This document shows positions 1 to 7,566 of a DNA stretch of 12,388 bases, piece after piece. Positions within the stretch are counted from its first letter, which is position 1. Each line of letters begins with the position of its first letter. Location of the stretch: positions 1 through 12,388 of the forward strand of contig CAADYQ010000128.1 in assembly GCA_900753295.1 (NCBI GenBank), written 5' to 3'. A model generated the notes under the pieces. That model was not told where the DNA came from, ran no database searches, and saw nothing but the letters and a program-made list of their open reading frames with translations. Origin of the DNA: Clostridia bacterium. Its GTDB lineage: Bacteria > Bacillota > Clostridia > Oscillospirales > CAG-272. Made by a program: the position numbers and the translations under genes.

Positions 1-1089
1 GGCAAGCCGCCGGGCGCCGCCGCAAAGAGCGGCATATCTGTCGGGCAGCACATCGTCCCAATCCGCACCGTAGCGCACGGCGGCGGCATCGCCCGCATCG
101 GCAAGAGCCGTATCCATGAGCCTGCCGCGGCTAAGCCGCTCGGCTGAATCCACTGTCTCCGAACGGTCGGCGGCGGCAACTTCAACACGCTCGGCGGCGG
201 CGTTCAACGCAGGCGCGTAGCTGCGGTCGGGCAGATATCCGCCAAAGCCGCAGGACGCCTCCAAAGAGGCGCGCGACGCCTCAAGCTCTGCTATGCGGCG
301 CTCGCCCGCATGGAGCATATCAAAGCGGCGCAGGGTCTGAAGTCCCCCGTATGCCGCCAGTCTGTCCTCGTTAGCGTTAAGAGAGCGGCGTATCTCGGTG
401 CTGAGCGCACGGCATTTTTCAGCCTGTGCCTCCGCCTCTCGGATATTCCGCGTTGCCGCCTCGGCGCGCGCAAGCCTTGATGACAGCTCGTCGCGGCGGC
501 GCTCAAGGGCTGCAAGCTTTCCCTCGCCGCGTTGATTTTTAAGCGAACGGCGCGCCGCGCCCAGCTTGTTGAGCGCGTTTTTCACGCTGACGGTGGCATC
601 CGCCGAGAAAAGCATATTTTCGATAGCCTCGCCGATGCCGGCGCCGTCCAGCGCCCCGACATCGAGCTGTCTCACGCAAGCGGTGCTGTCAAACACCGAC
701 TGAGGCACGCCGAGCAGTACCTTGCCGGGCACCTCGCCCTTATGCACCTCGGTACCGGTGGCAAGGTCGATCATTTTTACCCTGTCGATACAATTCTCAC
801 GGGAGCCGAGCGTGGCACGGCGCTCGATGCGGAATTCACCTTCCCCGCACTGCACGGTCATACTGCCGTCGGCGGCGGTGCTTTTCCAGCTAAGCGCACG
901 GTCGCGGTCGGCGGCGCTGTCCTCGCCGCGTCTTGACGGCAAGCCGTAAAGAATAAACCGTACAAACCCGATAAGCGAGCTTTTGCCCGATTCGTTTGCG
1001 CCTTCGATAATGTTCATTCCCGGCGCAAGGTCGCAACTGAAGTTCTCAAGCGGTCCGAACTCACGGACCGTTATATTTTTTATTATCAA
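1..1089 (-). CDS. SbcC/YhaN-like AAA family ATPase, N-terminal part (cut by window edge)
   Basis: Open reading from 1089 to the left edge, 363 codons visible, C-terminal part missing. The translation starts MIIKNITVREFGPLENF and has a Walker A motif, GANESGKSS, at residues 30-38, the arrangement of SMC/Rad50-like ATPases of the SbcC/YhaN type. After the ATPase N-lobe (to about residue 180) comes an Arg/Glu/Ala-rich, heptad-like stretch typical of the start of the coiled-coil arm. Family knowledge: such ATPases partner an SbcD-type nuclease and process DNA ends. The gene directly upstream is that nuclease. The start is TTG at 1089-1087, overlapping the upstream TGA stop in the sequence TTGA, so translation is probably coupled. 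No ATG gives an N-terminus with the complete first beta strand before the P-loop. Walker B, signature motif and any zinc hook lie outside the window. Family assignment is solid; YhaN versus SbcC proper cannot be settled here. Confidence 0.88.
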   Translation of the reverse strand, partial: MIIKNITVREFGPLENFSCDLAPGMNIIEGANESGKSSLIGFVRFILYGLPSRRGEDSAADRDRALSWKSTAADGSMTVQCGEGEFRIERRATLGSRENCIDRVKMIDLATGTEVHKGEVPGKVLLGVPQSVFDSTACVRQLDVGALDGAGIGEAIENMLFSADATVSVKNALNKLGAARRSLKNQRGEGKLAALERRRDELSSRLARAEAATRNIREAEAQAEKCRALSTEIRRSLNANEDRLAAYGGLQTLRRFDMLHAGERRIAELEASRASLEASCGFGGYLPDRSYAPALNAAAERVEVAAADRSETVDSAERLSRGRLMDTALADAGDAAAVRYGADWDDVLPDRYAALCGGARRLA

Positions 1090-2228
1090 TTCAAACCTCC
1101 CCCGTCAAGGAACGACCTGCCGTCAAGCGCGCGCAGACCTATGCGCAGTGCGTCGGCGGCGGTACGGCGCTCCTCATCGCTGCCGTTGCGCATCATAGGG
1201 AGCAGTGTGCGGTAAAGCTCGCCGCGCACCGTCATATCATCGGCAAGCGCCGCACAGCCCGCAAGCGGCATGGTATCGTCATAAACCGAAAGAGAATACA
1301 GCCCGCATCCGCCCGCCGCGGAGAGTATAGCCGCGGTGTCGGGTATATACCCGGCATCCACATCCCCGCAGAGTGTGACGCGGAGCGATGTGGCGGCAGG
1401 CTCTTCGACCTCGGCGGCACGCCTTACGGCTTCCGCCGCTTCGCTGTCGTTGCGTGCGCCGGAAGCGTCGGCGCGGACGGTAAGATAACGGTGCATTCCC
1501 ACACGCACGCGGCGCATATCGGTCACGCGCCCGTCGTCAAGCGTTACAATGAGGACGGAACCAAATCCCTGCTCGTCAAAGCCGCGCCCCTCCGGGAAGC
1601 CGCAATAAGCCGCAGTCGTGAAGCCGAAAACGGCGGGGTCCGGCGTGTTATGGATATGTCCGAGCGCGGCGTATGCCAGCCCGCTGTCGGCAAGCTCGCG
1701 CGGCGCGATGGGCGCATATTTTGAAAGCGGCAAAACGATATCGGCGTGCGCGCAAAGCACGGAGGTCCGCCCCGGGCGCGCAAGACTGCCCAATCCGGCA
1801 AGCGGACTGCCGTCGTATCTGTCGGATGTGAATGCATAGCCCCACACGGTCAGCGCGGAATCGGGGATATCGAACGCCTCCGGTTCTTCGGTGCGGAAAA
1901 CGTGCACGTTTTCGGGGAAGACCGCCTTGCGCGCAGCCCACACGCTGCCCTCGGTGTACGGATCGTGATTTCCCGGCGATATCAGCACCGGGCACCCGGT
2001 CCCGCCCATAGCCTCGCACATTGCCGAAACCGTGTCGGGAGATATGTACGAACGGTCAAAAAGATCGCCCGCTATAAGCACGGCATCGCATTTTTCATCG
2101 GCTGCAAGGCGCATGGTGCGGCAAAAGACCGCCAAAAGCCCGCGGCGGCGCTCCTCGGCGTGCGCCGGGTCGAGCGACGAAAAGGGAGAATCCAGGTGAA
2201 AATCTCCGCAATGAAGTAATTTAAGCAT
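1086..2228 (-). CDS. SbcD/YhaO-like metallophosphoesterase (DNA repair exonuclease)
   Basis: A 380-residue protein with the full calcineurin-like metallophosphoesterase motif set: D9 and H11 (CGDFHLDSPF), GDLFD at 54-58, GNHD at 86-89, H161 in AHADI and GHIH at 190-193. The HLDSPFSSLD opening is typical of the YhaO branch of SbcD/Mre11-like nucleases. By family, it would be a manganese-dependent DNA nuclease working with the ATPase encoded immediately downstream. The last 170 residues have no motif I recognise and would be the capping or partner-binding part. I chose ATG at 2228. A TTG one codon upstream (2231) is in frame, but the GTGAG ribosome-binding sequence sits 6 nt before the ATG. The gene follows galT by 20 nt and overlaps the ATPase start by 4 nt, so it is the middle gene of an operon. 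Confidence 0.92.
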   Translation of the reverse strand: MLKLLHCGDFHLDSPFSSLDPAHAEERRRGLLAVFCRTMRLAADEKCDAVLIAGDLFDRSYISPDTVSAMCEAMGGTGCPVLISPGNHDPYTEGSVWAARKAVFPENVHVFRTEEPEAFDIPDSALTVWGYAFTSDRYDGSPLAGLGSLARPGRTSVLCAHADIVLPLSKYAPIAPRELADSGLAYAALGHIHNTPDPAVFGFTTAAYCGFPEGRGFDEQGFGSVLIVTLDDGRVTDMRRVRVGMHRYLTVRADASGARNDSEAAEAVRRAAEVEEPAATSLRVTLCGDVDAGYIPDTAAILSAAGGCGLYSLSVYDDTMPLAGCAALADDMTVRGELYRTLLPMMRNGSDEERRTAADALRIGLRALDGRSFLDGGGLN

Positions 2229-2248
2229 CAAAAACTCACTTTCGTGCG

Positions 2249-3799
2249 TCAGGCAGTCACGGCTCCGACCGATGCGGCAAAGCGAAGCATAGCCGCACGC
2301 CCTGCGGCGTCGTCCTTGAACACGCCCGCATCGCGCAGAACGTCAACAAACGTTGCGCCGACCTCGGCGCGAAGCATAGTCAGCGCCTCGTATTCACTGC
2401 CCGGCTCGCGGTATTTGCCGCGGAAGCGCGCAAGCCACTCGGCGTGCTTGCCGCAAACGGGGTCGGAGGCAATATCCGCGCCCGACATGATGAGAGAGGC
2501 AAGACGCTCCGTCTCCGCCTTGAGGCGGGAGGGCAGAACGGCAAGTCCCATGACCTCGATAAGTCCGATATTCTCTTTTTTGATGTTGTGCTTGTCCGCG
2601 TGCGGGTGGAACACGCCCATGGGATATTCGGGCGTGGTGAGATTGTTGCGCAGCACAAGGTCAAGCTCAAAGTCCCCGTCGCGGCGGCGCGCGATGGGAG
2701 TCACCGTGTTGTGCGGCACGCCGTCGGTCTCCGCAAACACGAGCGCGGAGGGATCGCTGTACGCGCGCCATGCGTCGAGAATGACGTCGGCAAGCGCGAG
2801 AAGCTCATCTTTATTTGCCGAGCGCAGACGAATGACAGACATCGGCCAGCGCACGATGCCCGCGCGGACAGAGGGATATTCCGGGAAGGCAAGCTCCGCC
2901 GCGAGCGGCGCGCGCGCCATGGGGAATTCGTAGCAGCCGCCCTGCATATGGTCGTGTGTGATGATGGACCCGCCGACGATCGGCAGGTCGGCATTGGAGC
3001 CGATAAAATAATGCGGCAGAACGGTCACAAAGTCGATAAGCCTGCGGAAGGTGGCGTGCGTTATGCGCATCGGCTCGTGACGCGGGGAAAGCACTATGCA
3101 GTGCTCGTTGTAGTAAACATAGGGGGAATACTGCATGTACCAGTCCTCACCGCCGAGGGGCAGGGCTATCTGACGCAGATTCTGACGCGCCGGCGCGGTC
3201 ACACTGCCGGGATAACCGACGTTTTCATGGCAAAGCAGGCAGGCGGGATAGCCGCTTTTGGGCGCCGAAAGCGCTGCGGCAATGTCGCGCGGGTCCTTTT
3301 CGGGCTTTGACATATTCACGGAAATGTCAATGTCGCCGTACTCGGAGGGCACGCTCCAGCGCAGATCGCGCGCCACACGCGCGGCGCGTATGTAGTTGGA
3401 ATCCCGCGACGTGCGGTAAAAATTATCGGTGGCAAGGCGCGGCGATACGCGCATATCCTCGGCAAAGCGGCGGCTGACCTCGGACGGACGCGGGGTGAGA
3501 TGCCCCATCAGCCGCGTATCGAAATTGTCGCGCGACGAAGAGGTATCGGGAATTATCCCGGCGGCGACAGCCTCGTCGCAAAGCGCGATGAGGATGCGCT
3601 CAAGCCGCACCTCGGGCGCCTCGGCTCCCGCCGGCTGTGCCGGCTCTGCCGGCAGATCGGTAAACGAGGAAACGTGCATATCCTCGCAAATGGCGTTTGC
3701 GGCAAAAACGCGGTCGTCGCGGGTGATAAGTCCGCGCTCCTCGGCGTAGTCGCAAAGCGATACTATAAGCTCGTTTATATGTTCGGTGTTTTGTGTCAT
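2249..3799 (-). CDS. galT: UDP-glucose--hexose-1-phosphate uridylyltransferase, class II GalT
   Basis: A 516-residue cytosolic Leloir-pathway enzyme that exchanges the UMP of UDP-glucose onto galactose-1-phosphate. It belongs to the Firmicutes class II GalT family: THDHMQGG (residues 281-288) carries the active-site His-x-His-x-Gln region, CLLCHENVGY is at 187-196, and the family block FHPHADKHNIKKENIGLIEV is at 397-416. Length is close to the usual roughly 500 residues. An Ala/Pro/Glu-rich linker lies at residues 50-64. The start is ATG at 3799, preceded by GGGGGAG 9 nt away and by a promoter about 40 nt upstream. The frame stays open to 4120, but that extension crosses the promoter and does not look like GalT. 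No galK or galE is visible; instead two DNA-repair-type genes follow 20 nt downstream, an unusual partnership. Function is confident; the reason for the gene order is unknown. Confidence 0.95.
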   Translation of the reverse strand: MTQNTEHINELIVSLCDYAEERGLITRDDRVFAANAICEDMHVSSFTDLPAEPAQPAGAEAPEVRLERILIALCDEAVAAGIIPDTSSSRDNFDTRLMGHLTPRPSEVSRRFAEDMRVSPRLATDNFYRTSRDSNYIRAARVARDLRWSVPSEYGDIDISVNMSKPEKDPRDIAAALSAPKSGYPACLLCHENVGYPGSVTAPARQNLRQIALPLGGEDWYMQYSPYVYYNEHCIVLSPRHEPMRITHATFRRLIDFVTVLPHYFIGSNADLPIVGGSIITHDHMQGGCYEFPMARAPLAAELAFPEYPSVRAGIVRWPMSVIRLRSANKDELLALADVILDAWRAYSDPSALVFAETDGVPHNTVTPIARRRDGDFELDLVLRNNLTTPEYPMGVFHPHADKHNIKKENIGLIEVMGLAVLPSRLKAETERLASLIMSGADIASDPVCGKHAEWLARFRGKYREPGSEYEALTMLRAEVGATFVDVLRDAGVFKDDAAGRAAMLRFAASVGAVTA

Positions 3800-3839
3800 T
3801 CGGAAAAGCTCCCCCAAGAAAAATACTTTTACATAATAT

Positions 3840-3868
3840 ATTATATCACTAAACCGCACGGGTGTAAA
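3840..3868 (-). promoter_or_regulatory. Sigma-A-type promoter of the galT operon
   Basis: On the minus strand, TTTACA (3868-3863), a 17-nt spacer and TATAAT (3845-3840), with TGA directly before the -10 (extended -10). Predicted start near 3833, giving a leader of about 35 nt with a GGGGGAG ribosome binding site. A 12-bp palindrome, ATAATATATTAT (3833-3844), overlaps the -10 and start site. It may be an operator or simply AT-rich promoter DNA. Confidence 0.85.
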
Positions 3869-4003
3869 GAGGCTAACGCCTAAAAGCTGAAGACCGGGGC
3901 GATCTTCCTGCCGCTCCCGGACGGATAAACAGCTCCCCGCTCTCTTCATGCGCGGGGCGCGAAAATAAAAATCCGCCCGACTGCAGTCAGGGCTAAAAAA
4001 GTG
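3869..4003. other. Divergent intergenic stretch between the galT and DUF1846 promoters
   Basis: The gene-free gap between galT and the DUF1846 gene is 323 bp (3800-4122). Its outer parts are the two promoters and leaders, and this core lies between the two -35 boxes. It holds no convincing ORF with a ribosome binding site. It contains a weak GC hairpin (CCCCGC and GCGGGG separated by 11 nt, near 3935-3957) and the stronger inverted repeat listed separately. I recognise no riboswitch or known RNA. Confidence 0.6.
3975..3993 (-). other. Inverted repeat, possible operator or minus-strand terminator
   Basis: GCCC, then the perfect 10-bp palindrome GACTGCAGTC, one extra A, then GGGC. Read on the minus strand it can fold as GCCC and GAC pairing with GTC and GGGC (one bulged T, TGCA loop). 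It is followed two bases later by ATTTTTATTTT, which resembles an intrinsic terminator that would stop antisense transcription entering the galT promoter. It also lies 11 nt upstream of the DUF1846 -35 box, where an operator could sit. Neither role is proven. Confidence 0.35.
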
Positions 4004-4032
4004 TTGAAATGAGGGTGATTTTGTTGTATAAT
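4004..4032 (+). promoter_or_regulatory. Sigma-A-type promoter of the DUF1846 gene
   Basis: TTGAAA (4004-4009), a 17-nt spacer and a consensus TATAAT (4027-4032). The predicted start near 4039 leaves a leader of about 84 nt, which is AT-rich and has no structure I can name. The ribosome binding site AGAGGGGA (4108-4115) is 7 nt before the ATG. Confidence 0.85.
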
Positions 4033-4122
4033 AGAGAGTGATTTTAATGATCTCATTTTGAGTTTTTTTAACGGACACGATTTGAGAGCTTTCAGCTAAA
4101 GCGGAAAAGAGGGGACGCAAAA

Positions 4123-5607
4123 ATGAACAAAACAGGCTTTGACAACGAGAAGTATCTTAAGCTTCAATCGGAACACATACGCGATCGCATCGCCGAGTTC
4201 GGCGGTAAGCTGTACCTTGAATTCGGAGGAAAGCTGTATGACGACAATCACGCCGCGCGCGTGCTGCCCGGCTTTGCGCCCGACAGCAAGCTGCGTATGC
4301 TGCTTGAGCTGAAGGATCAGGCGGAAATAGTTATCGTTATAAACGCGGGAGATATCGAAAAAAACAAAAAGCGCGGCGACCTCGGCATTACATATGACGA
4401 GGATGTTTTAAGACTTATCGACGTTTTTCGGCACTTCGGACTGCTTGTCGGCAGCGTGGTACTGACAAGATATGAATCCCAACCCGCCGCGCGCGCATTC
4501 AGAGAGAAGCTGAAGTCGCTCGGCATACCGGTGTACCGCCATTATTCGATAGAGGGCTACCCCTCAAACGTGCAAAAGATAATAAGCCCCGACGGATACG
4601 GCAAAAACGACTGGATAAAGACAGAGCGCCCCCTTGTGGTAGTCACCGCCCCCGGTCCCGGAAGCGGCAAAATGGCAGTCTGCCTTTCGCAGATATACAA
4701 CGACAACGCGCGCGGGATAAAATCCGGATACGCAAAGTTTGAGACCTTCCCCGTGTGGAACCTCCCCCTGCGTCACCCCGTGAACATCGCATACGAGGCG
4801 GCGACCACAGACCTTGCGGATATCAATATGATAGACCCGTTCCATCTTGAGGCATACGGGAAAACGACCGTAAACTACAACCGCGATATCGAGATATTCC
4901 CCGTTGTATCGGCAACGCTTGAGATGATCCTCGGCAAATGCCCGTATAAATCGCCCACGGACATGGGCGTCAACATGGCGGGCTTCTGCATAACCGACGA
5001 CGATGCGGTGCGCGCGGCGGCGAACCAGGAGATAATACGCCGGTATTACACGGCGCTCTGCGAGCAGAAGCGCGGCAACATCGGCGCGGATATAGTCTAT
5101 AAGCACGAGATACAGATGAAGCAGGCAGGTCTTTCCGCCGACGACCGCCCCGTGATAGCCGCCGCACTTGCAAAAAAGAATGCCACCGGCGCACCCGCGG
5201 CAGCGATAGAGCTTCCCGACGGCAGGATAGTCACAGGCAAGACCTCAAATCTCCTCGGCGCGACCTCGGCTATGCTGATGAACGCACTGAAGGCGCTGGC
5301 GGGCATAGACGATTCGCTGAACCTCATCTCCCCCGCAATAATCGAGCCTATCCAGAAGCTGAAAATAGACTACCTCGGCAATCACAACCCGCGTCTGCAC
5401 ACCGATGAGCTGCTTATCGCGCTGTCCGTCTGTGCCGTTACCTCCCCCGCCGCCGAAAGAGCGACCGAGCAGCTTGCCCGCCTGCGCGGATGCGAAGCGC
5501 ATTCGACTGTCATTCTCTCGCAGGTGGATGAAAACGTGCTTAAAAAGCTCGGCGTGAACGTTACATACGAGCCTGTATATCAGACCAAAAAACTGCATCA
5601 CAAATAA
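4123..5607 (+). CDS. DUF1846 (UPF0371) family protein
   Basis: A 494-residue protein that I recognise as the conserved DUF1846 family of Firmicutes and Actinobacteria; length matches the usual roughly 500 residues. Its biochemical role is not established to my knowledge. The N-terminus has the family repeat FGGKLYLEFGGKLYDD (residues 26-41). A P-loop-like sequence, APGPGSGK (176-183), follows a hydrophobic strand (LVVVT) and suggests nucleotide or phosphate binding, though no Walker B is evident. Other conserved-looking blocks are NLPLRHPVNIAYEAATTDL (213-231) and YKSPTDMGVNMAGF (275-288). There is no signal peptide or membrane segment, so it should be cytosolic. ATG at 4123 is supported by a strong ribosome binding site. 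It has its own promoter and terminator, so it is a single-gene unit, divergent from the galT operon and convergent with the MBL-1 gene. Confidence 0.92.
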   Translation: MNKTGFDNEKYLKLQSEHIRDRIAEFGGKLYLEFGGKLYDDNHAARVLPGFAPDSKLRMLLELKDQAEIVIVINAGDIEKNKKRGDLGITYDEDVLRLIDVFRHFGLLVGSVVLTRYESQPAARAFREKLKSLGIPVYRHYSIEGYPSNVQKIISPDGYGKNDWIKTERPLVVVTAPGPGSGKMAVCLSQIYNDNARGIKSGYAKFETFPVWNLPLRHPVNIAYEAATTDLADINMIDPFHLEAYGKTTVNYNRDIEIFPVVSATLEMILGKCPYKSPTDMGVNMAGFCITDDDAVRAAANQEIIRRYYTALCEQKRGNIGADIVYKHEIQMKQAGLSADDRPVIAAALAKKNATGAPAAAIELPDGRIVTGKTSNLLGATSAMLMNALKALAGIDDSLNLISPAIIEPIQKLKIDYLGNHNPRLHTDELLIALSVCAVTSPAAERATEQLARLRGCEAHSTVILSQVDENVLKKLGVNVTYEPVYQTKKLHHK

Positions 5608-5608
5608 T

Positions 5609-5653
5609 AGAAGGGTGTTGAAAAACTCAAATTGAGTTTTTCAACACCCTTCT
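5609..5653. terminator. Bidirectional terminator, 45-bp perfect palindrome
   Basis: Two perfectly complementary 22-bp arms around one central A, beginning AGAAGGGTGTTG and ending CAACACCCTTCT. It starts 2 nt after the DUF1846 stop and lies 11 nt beyond the MBL-1 stop, so it serves both convergent genes. The U-tract after the stem is weak in both directions (GTATTTT on plus, ATTATTT on minus), but the lower stem is GC-rich and the arms carry internal T runs. Arms this long and perfect are unusual and could mark a dispersed palindromic repeat. Confidence 0.85.
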
Positions 5654-5664
5654 GTATTTTAGGT

Positions 5665-7494
5665 TTACGGCGTATAATCCGCCTCTTTGTCTGCCGGGAA
5701 TCTCTTTGCGGCAGGCTCGTAGGGCAGGGTTATGGTGCGCTCGGAATGTCCGGCAAGGATTATCTCCATCATCTTCTGCGAGGAGTAGAAGTACGCGTTC
5801 CAGGTCTCGCTCTTTCTGCCGTGACCTCCGTAATTGTAGTAGTCCCACACGCCGAGCGGCCAGAGCGCGACCTTCATGTCGATGTTCTCGTAAAGTTCAA
5901 CGCTTCCGCCGTGCGCGCCGTGGTGAGCCACCTGAACTATGTCCGACGCCAGCGCCTTGCCGTAGCACTTTACAAGCACGTTAGTCATCGTGGAGCTTGA
6001 ATCCCCGAGGAACATTATCTTCTGTCCCTCGGCTGTGACCGAAAAGACCGCGCTTACCGTGTTGCCGGTGTCGCAGTCGGCAGGAGCTACCAGCTCGACG
6101 GTGGAATAATACTCTATCTCGGCGCCGCCGATGACAAAGCGCTGTCCGGGATGCGCCTTTACCGTTTTGGCGCCGCGAAACATTTTGATGCTGCTGTAAA
6201 CGCCGCCGGGATAGTTCTCTTCCATCTTTTTATACTGCTCGACCGACGGGAAGTTGTATATGAAGCGCTCAACGCTGAGACATTTCAGCGCCGACGGCGT
6301 GTTTGCCACCTGTGAGAGAAGACCTACGTGGTCGCCGTGCGAGTGCGTGAGTATCCACGCCGCGATCTTTATGTTTTCGGGGTCCGGAGCCTGCTTTTTG
6401 AGCTGATCCATAAAAAGATCAAGATTCTTCTGCCGGCGGTATCCGCCGTCAACGATAATGAACCGTCCGTCGCGCAGGCGGATGATGTAAAGCATTCCTA
6501 TCTGAAAATCCGCGATCGTTTTGCCCGTATCGTAAAGATATTCAAGTCCGACCTGGGTGACGGTAACGGGACTGCCACCCGACGTATCGGCGGTCTCGAC
6601 CACAGGCAGCTCGGTCTTTGACAGCGGCTCTATTATGAGGCGCGTCTTTTTTTCATATGCGGTATAAACTGTATTGAGGACATATTTTCCGCCGGGTGAG
6701 GTGTAGGTGGCATAAAGATTGTCGCCTATTTTGTTTTCGGCGTATTTTTCGTAGCCCGCGCCGGTAAGCGATGCGGCATATTCCGAATACTCGGAGGCGG
6801 CGGTGTTCTTGATTATGTACATACGGCAGTCGTCGCCGCAGTCCCACAGCGTCTCCACGCGTCCGCGCGTTGCGTAAAGCGGCAGAGTTGAGAGCATATT
6901 GTTTGTCGCGCCGCTGAAGGAAAGCCCGGCGGGAAGGACGAGCGTACCCGCTTTGCGGTCGACGTAGGTATAAAACCGGTCGCAGAGCCACTCGGCGGCG
7001 GAGGCGTAGCCGGAATCGTCGGATGCGAGCACGACGATCTTGTGTCCCACGACAGAGACCGAGAAGGATGCGTAATTTGTGAATTCGGTAGCGACAGCGG
7101 AGCTTTCCGGGCGGTTGGTGGCGCCCACCAGTATCTCGTACGCGTCGGGATCGGCGACCTCGCCGGGCATTAGGAAGTCGTCAACTATGTCCGGCAGCAC
7201 GCCGCCTGCCGATTCCACCCCGCGGCGTATGGCTACCGCCGCCGCAATAAGCCCATCCGAGGCGACGTCCTGCCGCACGACGCGGCATATTGCGGAACCA
7301 TCCCGCAGAACGGGAAAGTCCTGCGGGGCGGCGGCTGTGGTATTTTGCGTCGTATTTACGCTTCCTGTCGGATCCTCCACCTTATCGGGCGAGCATCCCG
7401 AAAGGACGATAACGATTATACCGACTATCATAAGCGCGGCGAGAACGATGCAGAGTATCTGCGTCAGTCTCTTTTTTACACTCTGTTTTACCAT
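5665..7494 (-). CDS. MBL-fold lipoprotein with ComEC-like metallohydrolase domain (MBL-1)
   Basis: A 609-residue predicted surface lipoprotein. A basic N-terminus and a long hydrophobic segment (about 11-33) end in lipobox LSGC with C34, then a Thr/Asn/Ala-rich linker. Residues 60-180 form an alpha/beta domain with YEILVGATNRPES (119-131) and SVSVVGHKIVVLA (145-157), resembling the non-catalytic N-terminal domains of some secreted glycosidases (impression only). Residues 205-300 are a middle domain. From about 330 comes the metallo-beta-lactamase domain: DGG (349-351), HSHGDH (384-389), HPG (448-450), GD (497-498) and HHG (524-526), the ComEC/competence-type pattern, so a di-metal hydrolase centre appears intact. 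The substrate is unknown; phosphodiester cleavage on extracellular nucleic acid or cell-wall polymers is one inference. ATG at 7494 has AAAGG 8 nt upstream. The gene has its own promoter just downstream of the AraC gene and is a paralogue of MBL-2. Confidence 0.9.
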   Translation of the reverse strand: MVKQSVKKRLTQILCIVLAALMIVGIIVIVLSGCSPDKVEDPTGSVNTTQNTTAAAPQDFPVLRDGSAICRVVRQDVASDGLIAAAVAIRRGVESAGGVLPDIVDDFLMPGEVADPDAYEILVGATNRPESSAVATEFTNYASFSVSVVGHKIVVLASDDSGYASAAEWLCDRFYTYVDRKAGTLVLPAGLSFSGATNNMLSTLPLYATRGRVETLWDCGDDCRMYIIKNTAASEYSEYAASLTGAGYEKYAENKIGDNLYATYTSPGGKYVLNTVYTAYEKKTRLIIEPLSKTELPVVETADTSGGSPVTVTQVGLEYLYDTGKTIADFQIGMLYIIRLRDGRFIIVDGGYRRQKNLDLFMDQLKKQAPDPENIKIAAWILTHSHGDHVGLLSQVANTPSALKCLSVERFIYNFPSVEQYKKMEENYPGGVYSSIKMFRGAKTVKAHPGQRFVIGGAEIEYYSTVELVAPADCDTGNTVSAVFSVTAEGQKIMFLGDSSSTMTNVLVKCYGKALASDIVQVAHHGAHGGSVELYENIDMKVALWPLGVWDYYNYGGHGRKSETWNAYFYSSQKMMEIILAGHSERTITLPYEPAAKRFPADKEADYTP

Positions 7495-7527
7495 GACATC
7501 TGCCTTTCTATGCTATGTGTATTAAAT

Positions 7528-7556
7528 ATTATATCATCAATGCGATGTTCAGTCAA
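7528..7556 (-). promoter_or_regulatory. Promoter of the MBL-1 gene
   Basis: On the minus strand, TTGACT (7556-7551), a 17-nt spacer and TATAAT (7533-7528), preceded by TGA (extended -10). It fills the 72-nt gap between the araC-type gene and MBL-1. There is no terminator between them, so MBL-1 can be transcribed both from here and by read-through from the regulator gene. Confidence 0.85.
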
Positions 7557-7566
7557 TAGGAAAATT

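Noticed and set aside
1746..2219. Plus-strand ORF opposite the metallophosphoesterase
   Set aside because: Composition is that of a reverse-frame shadow, and the opposite strand carries a complete motif set.
2444..3310. Long plus-strand ORF (288 codons) inside galT
   Set aside because: Antisense shadow of a GC-rich gene; His/Arg-rich composition, no ribosome binding site and no recognisable domain.
3869..4003. Possible riboswitch or small RNA gene in the galT/DUF1846 gap
   Set aside because: The stretch lies upstream of both predicted transcription starts, and its hairpins match no conserved RNA I know.
3800..4120. In-frame N-terminal extension of GalT, which would give a 623-residue protein
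   Set aside because: It crosses the consensus promoter and the ribosome binding site of galT, has no GalT-like sequence, and the 516-residue form already has normal family length.
5665..7494. MBL-1 as an antibiotic-resistance beta-lactamase
   Set aside because: The DGG, HxHxDH, GD and HHG pattern and the domain order are of the ComEC-like MBL type, not a class B beta-lactamase.
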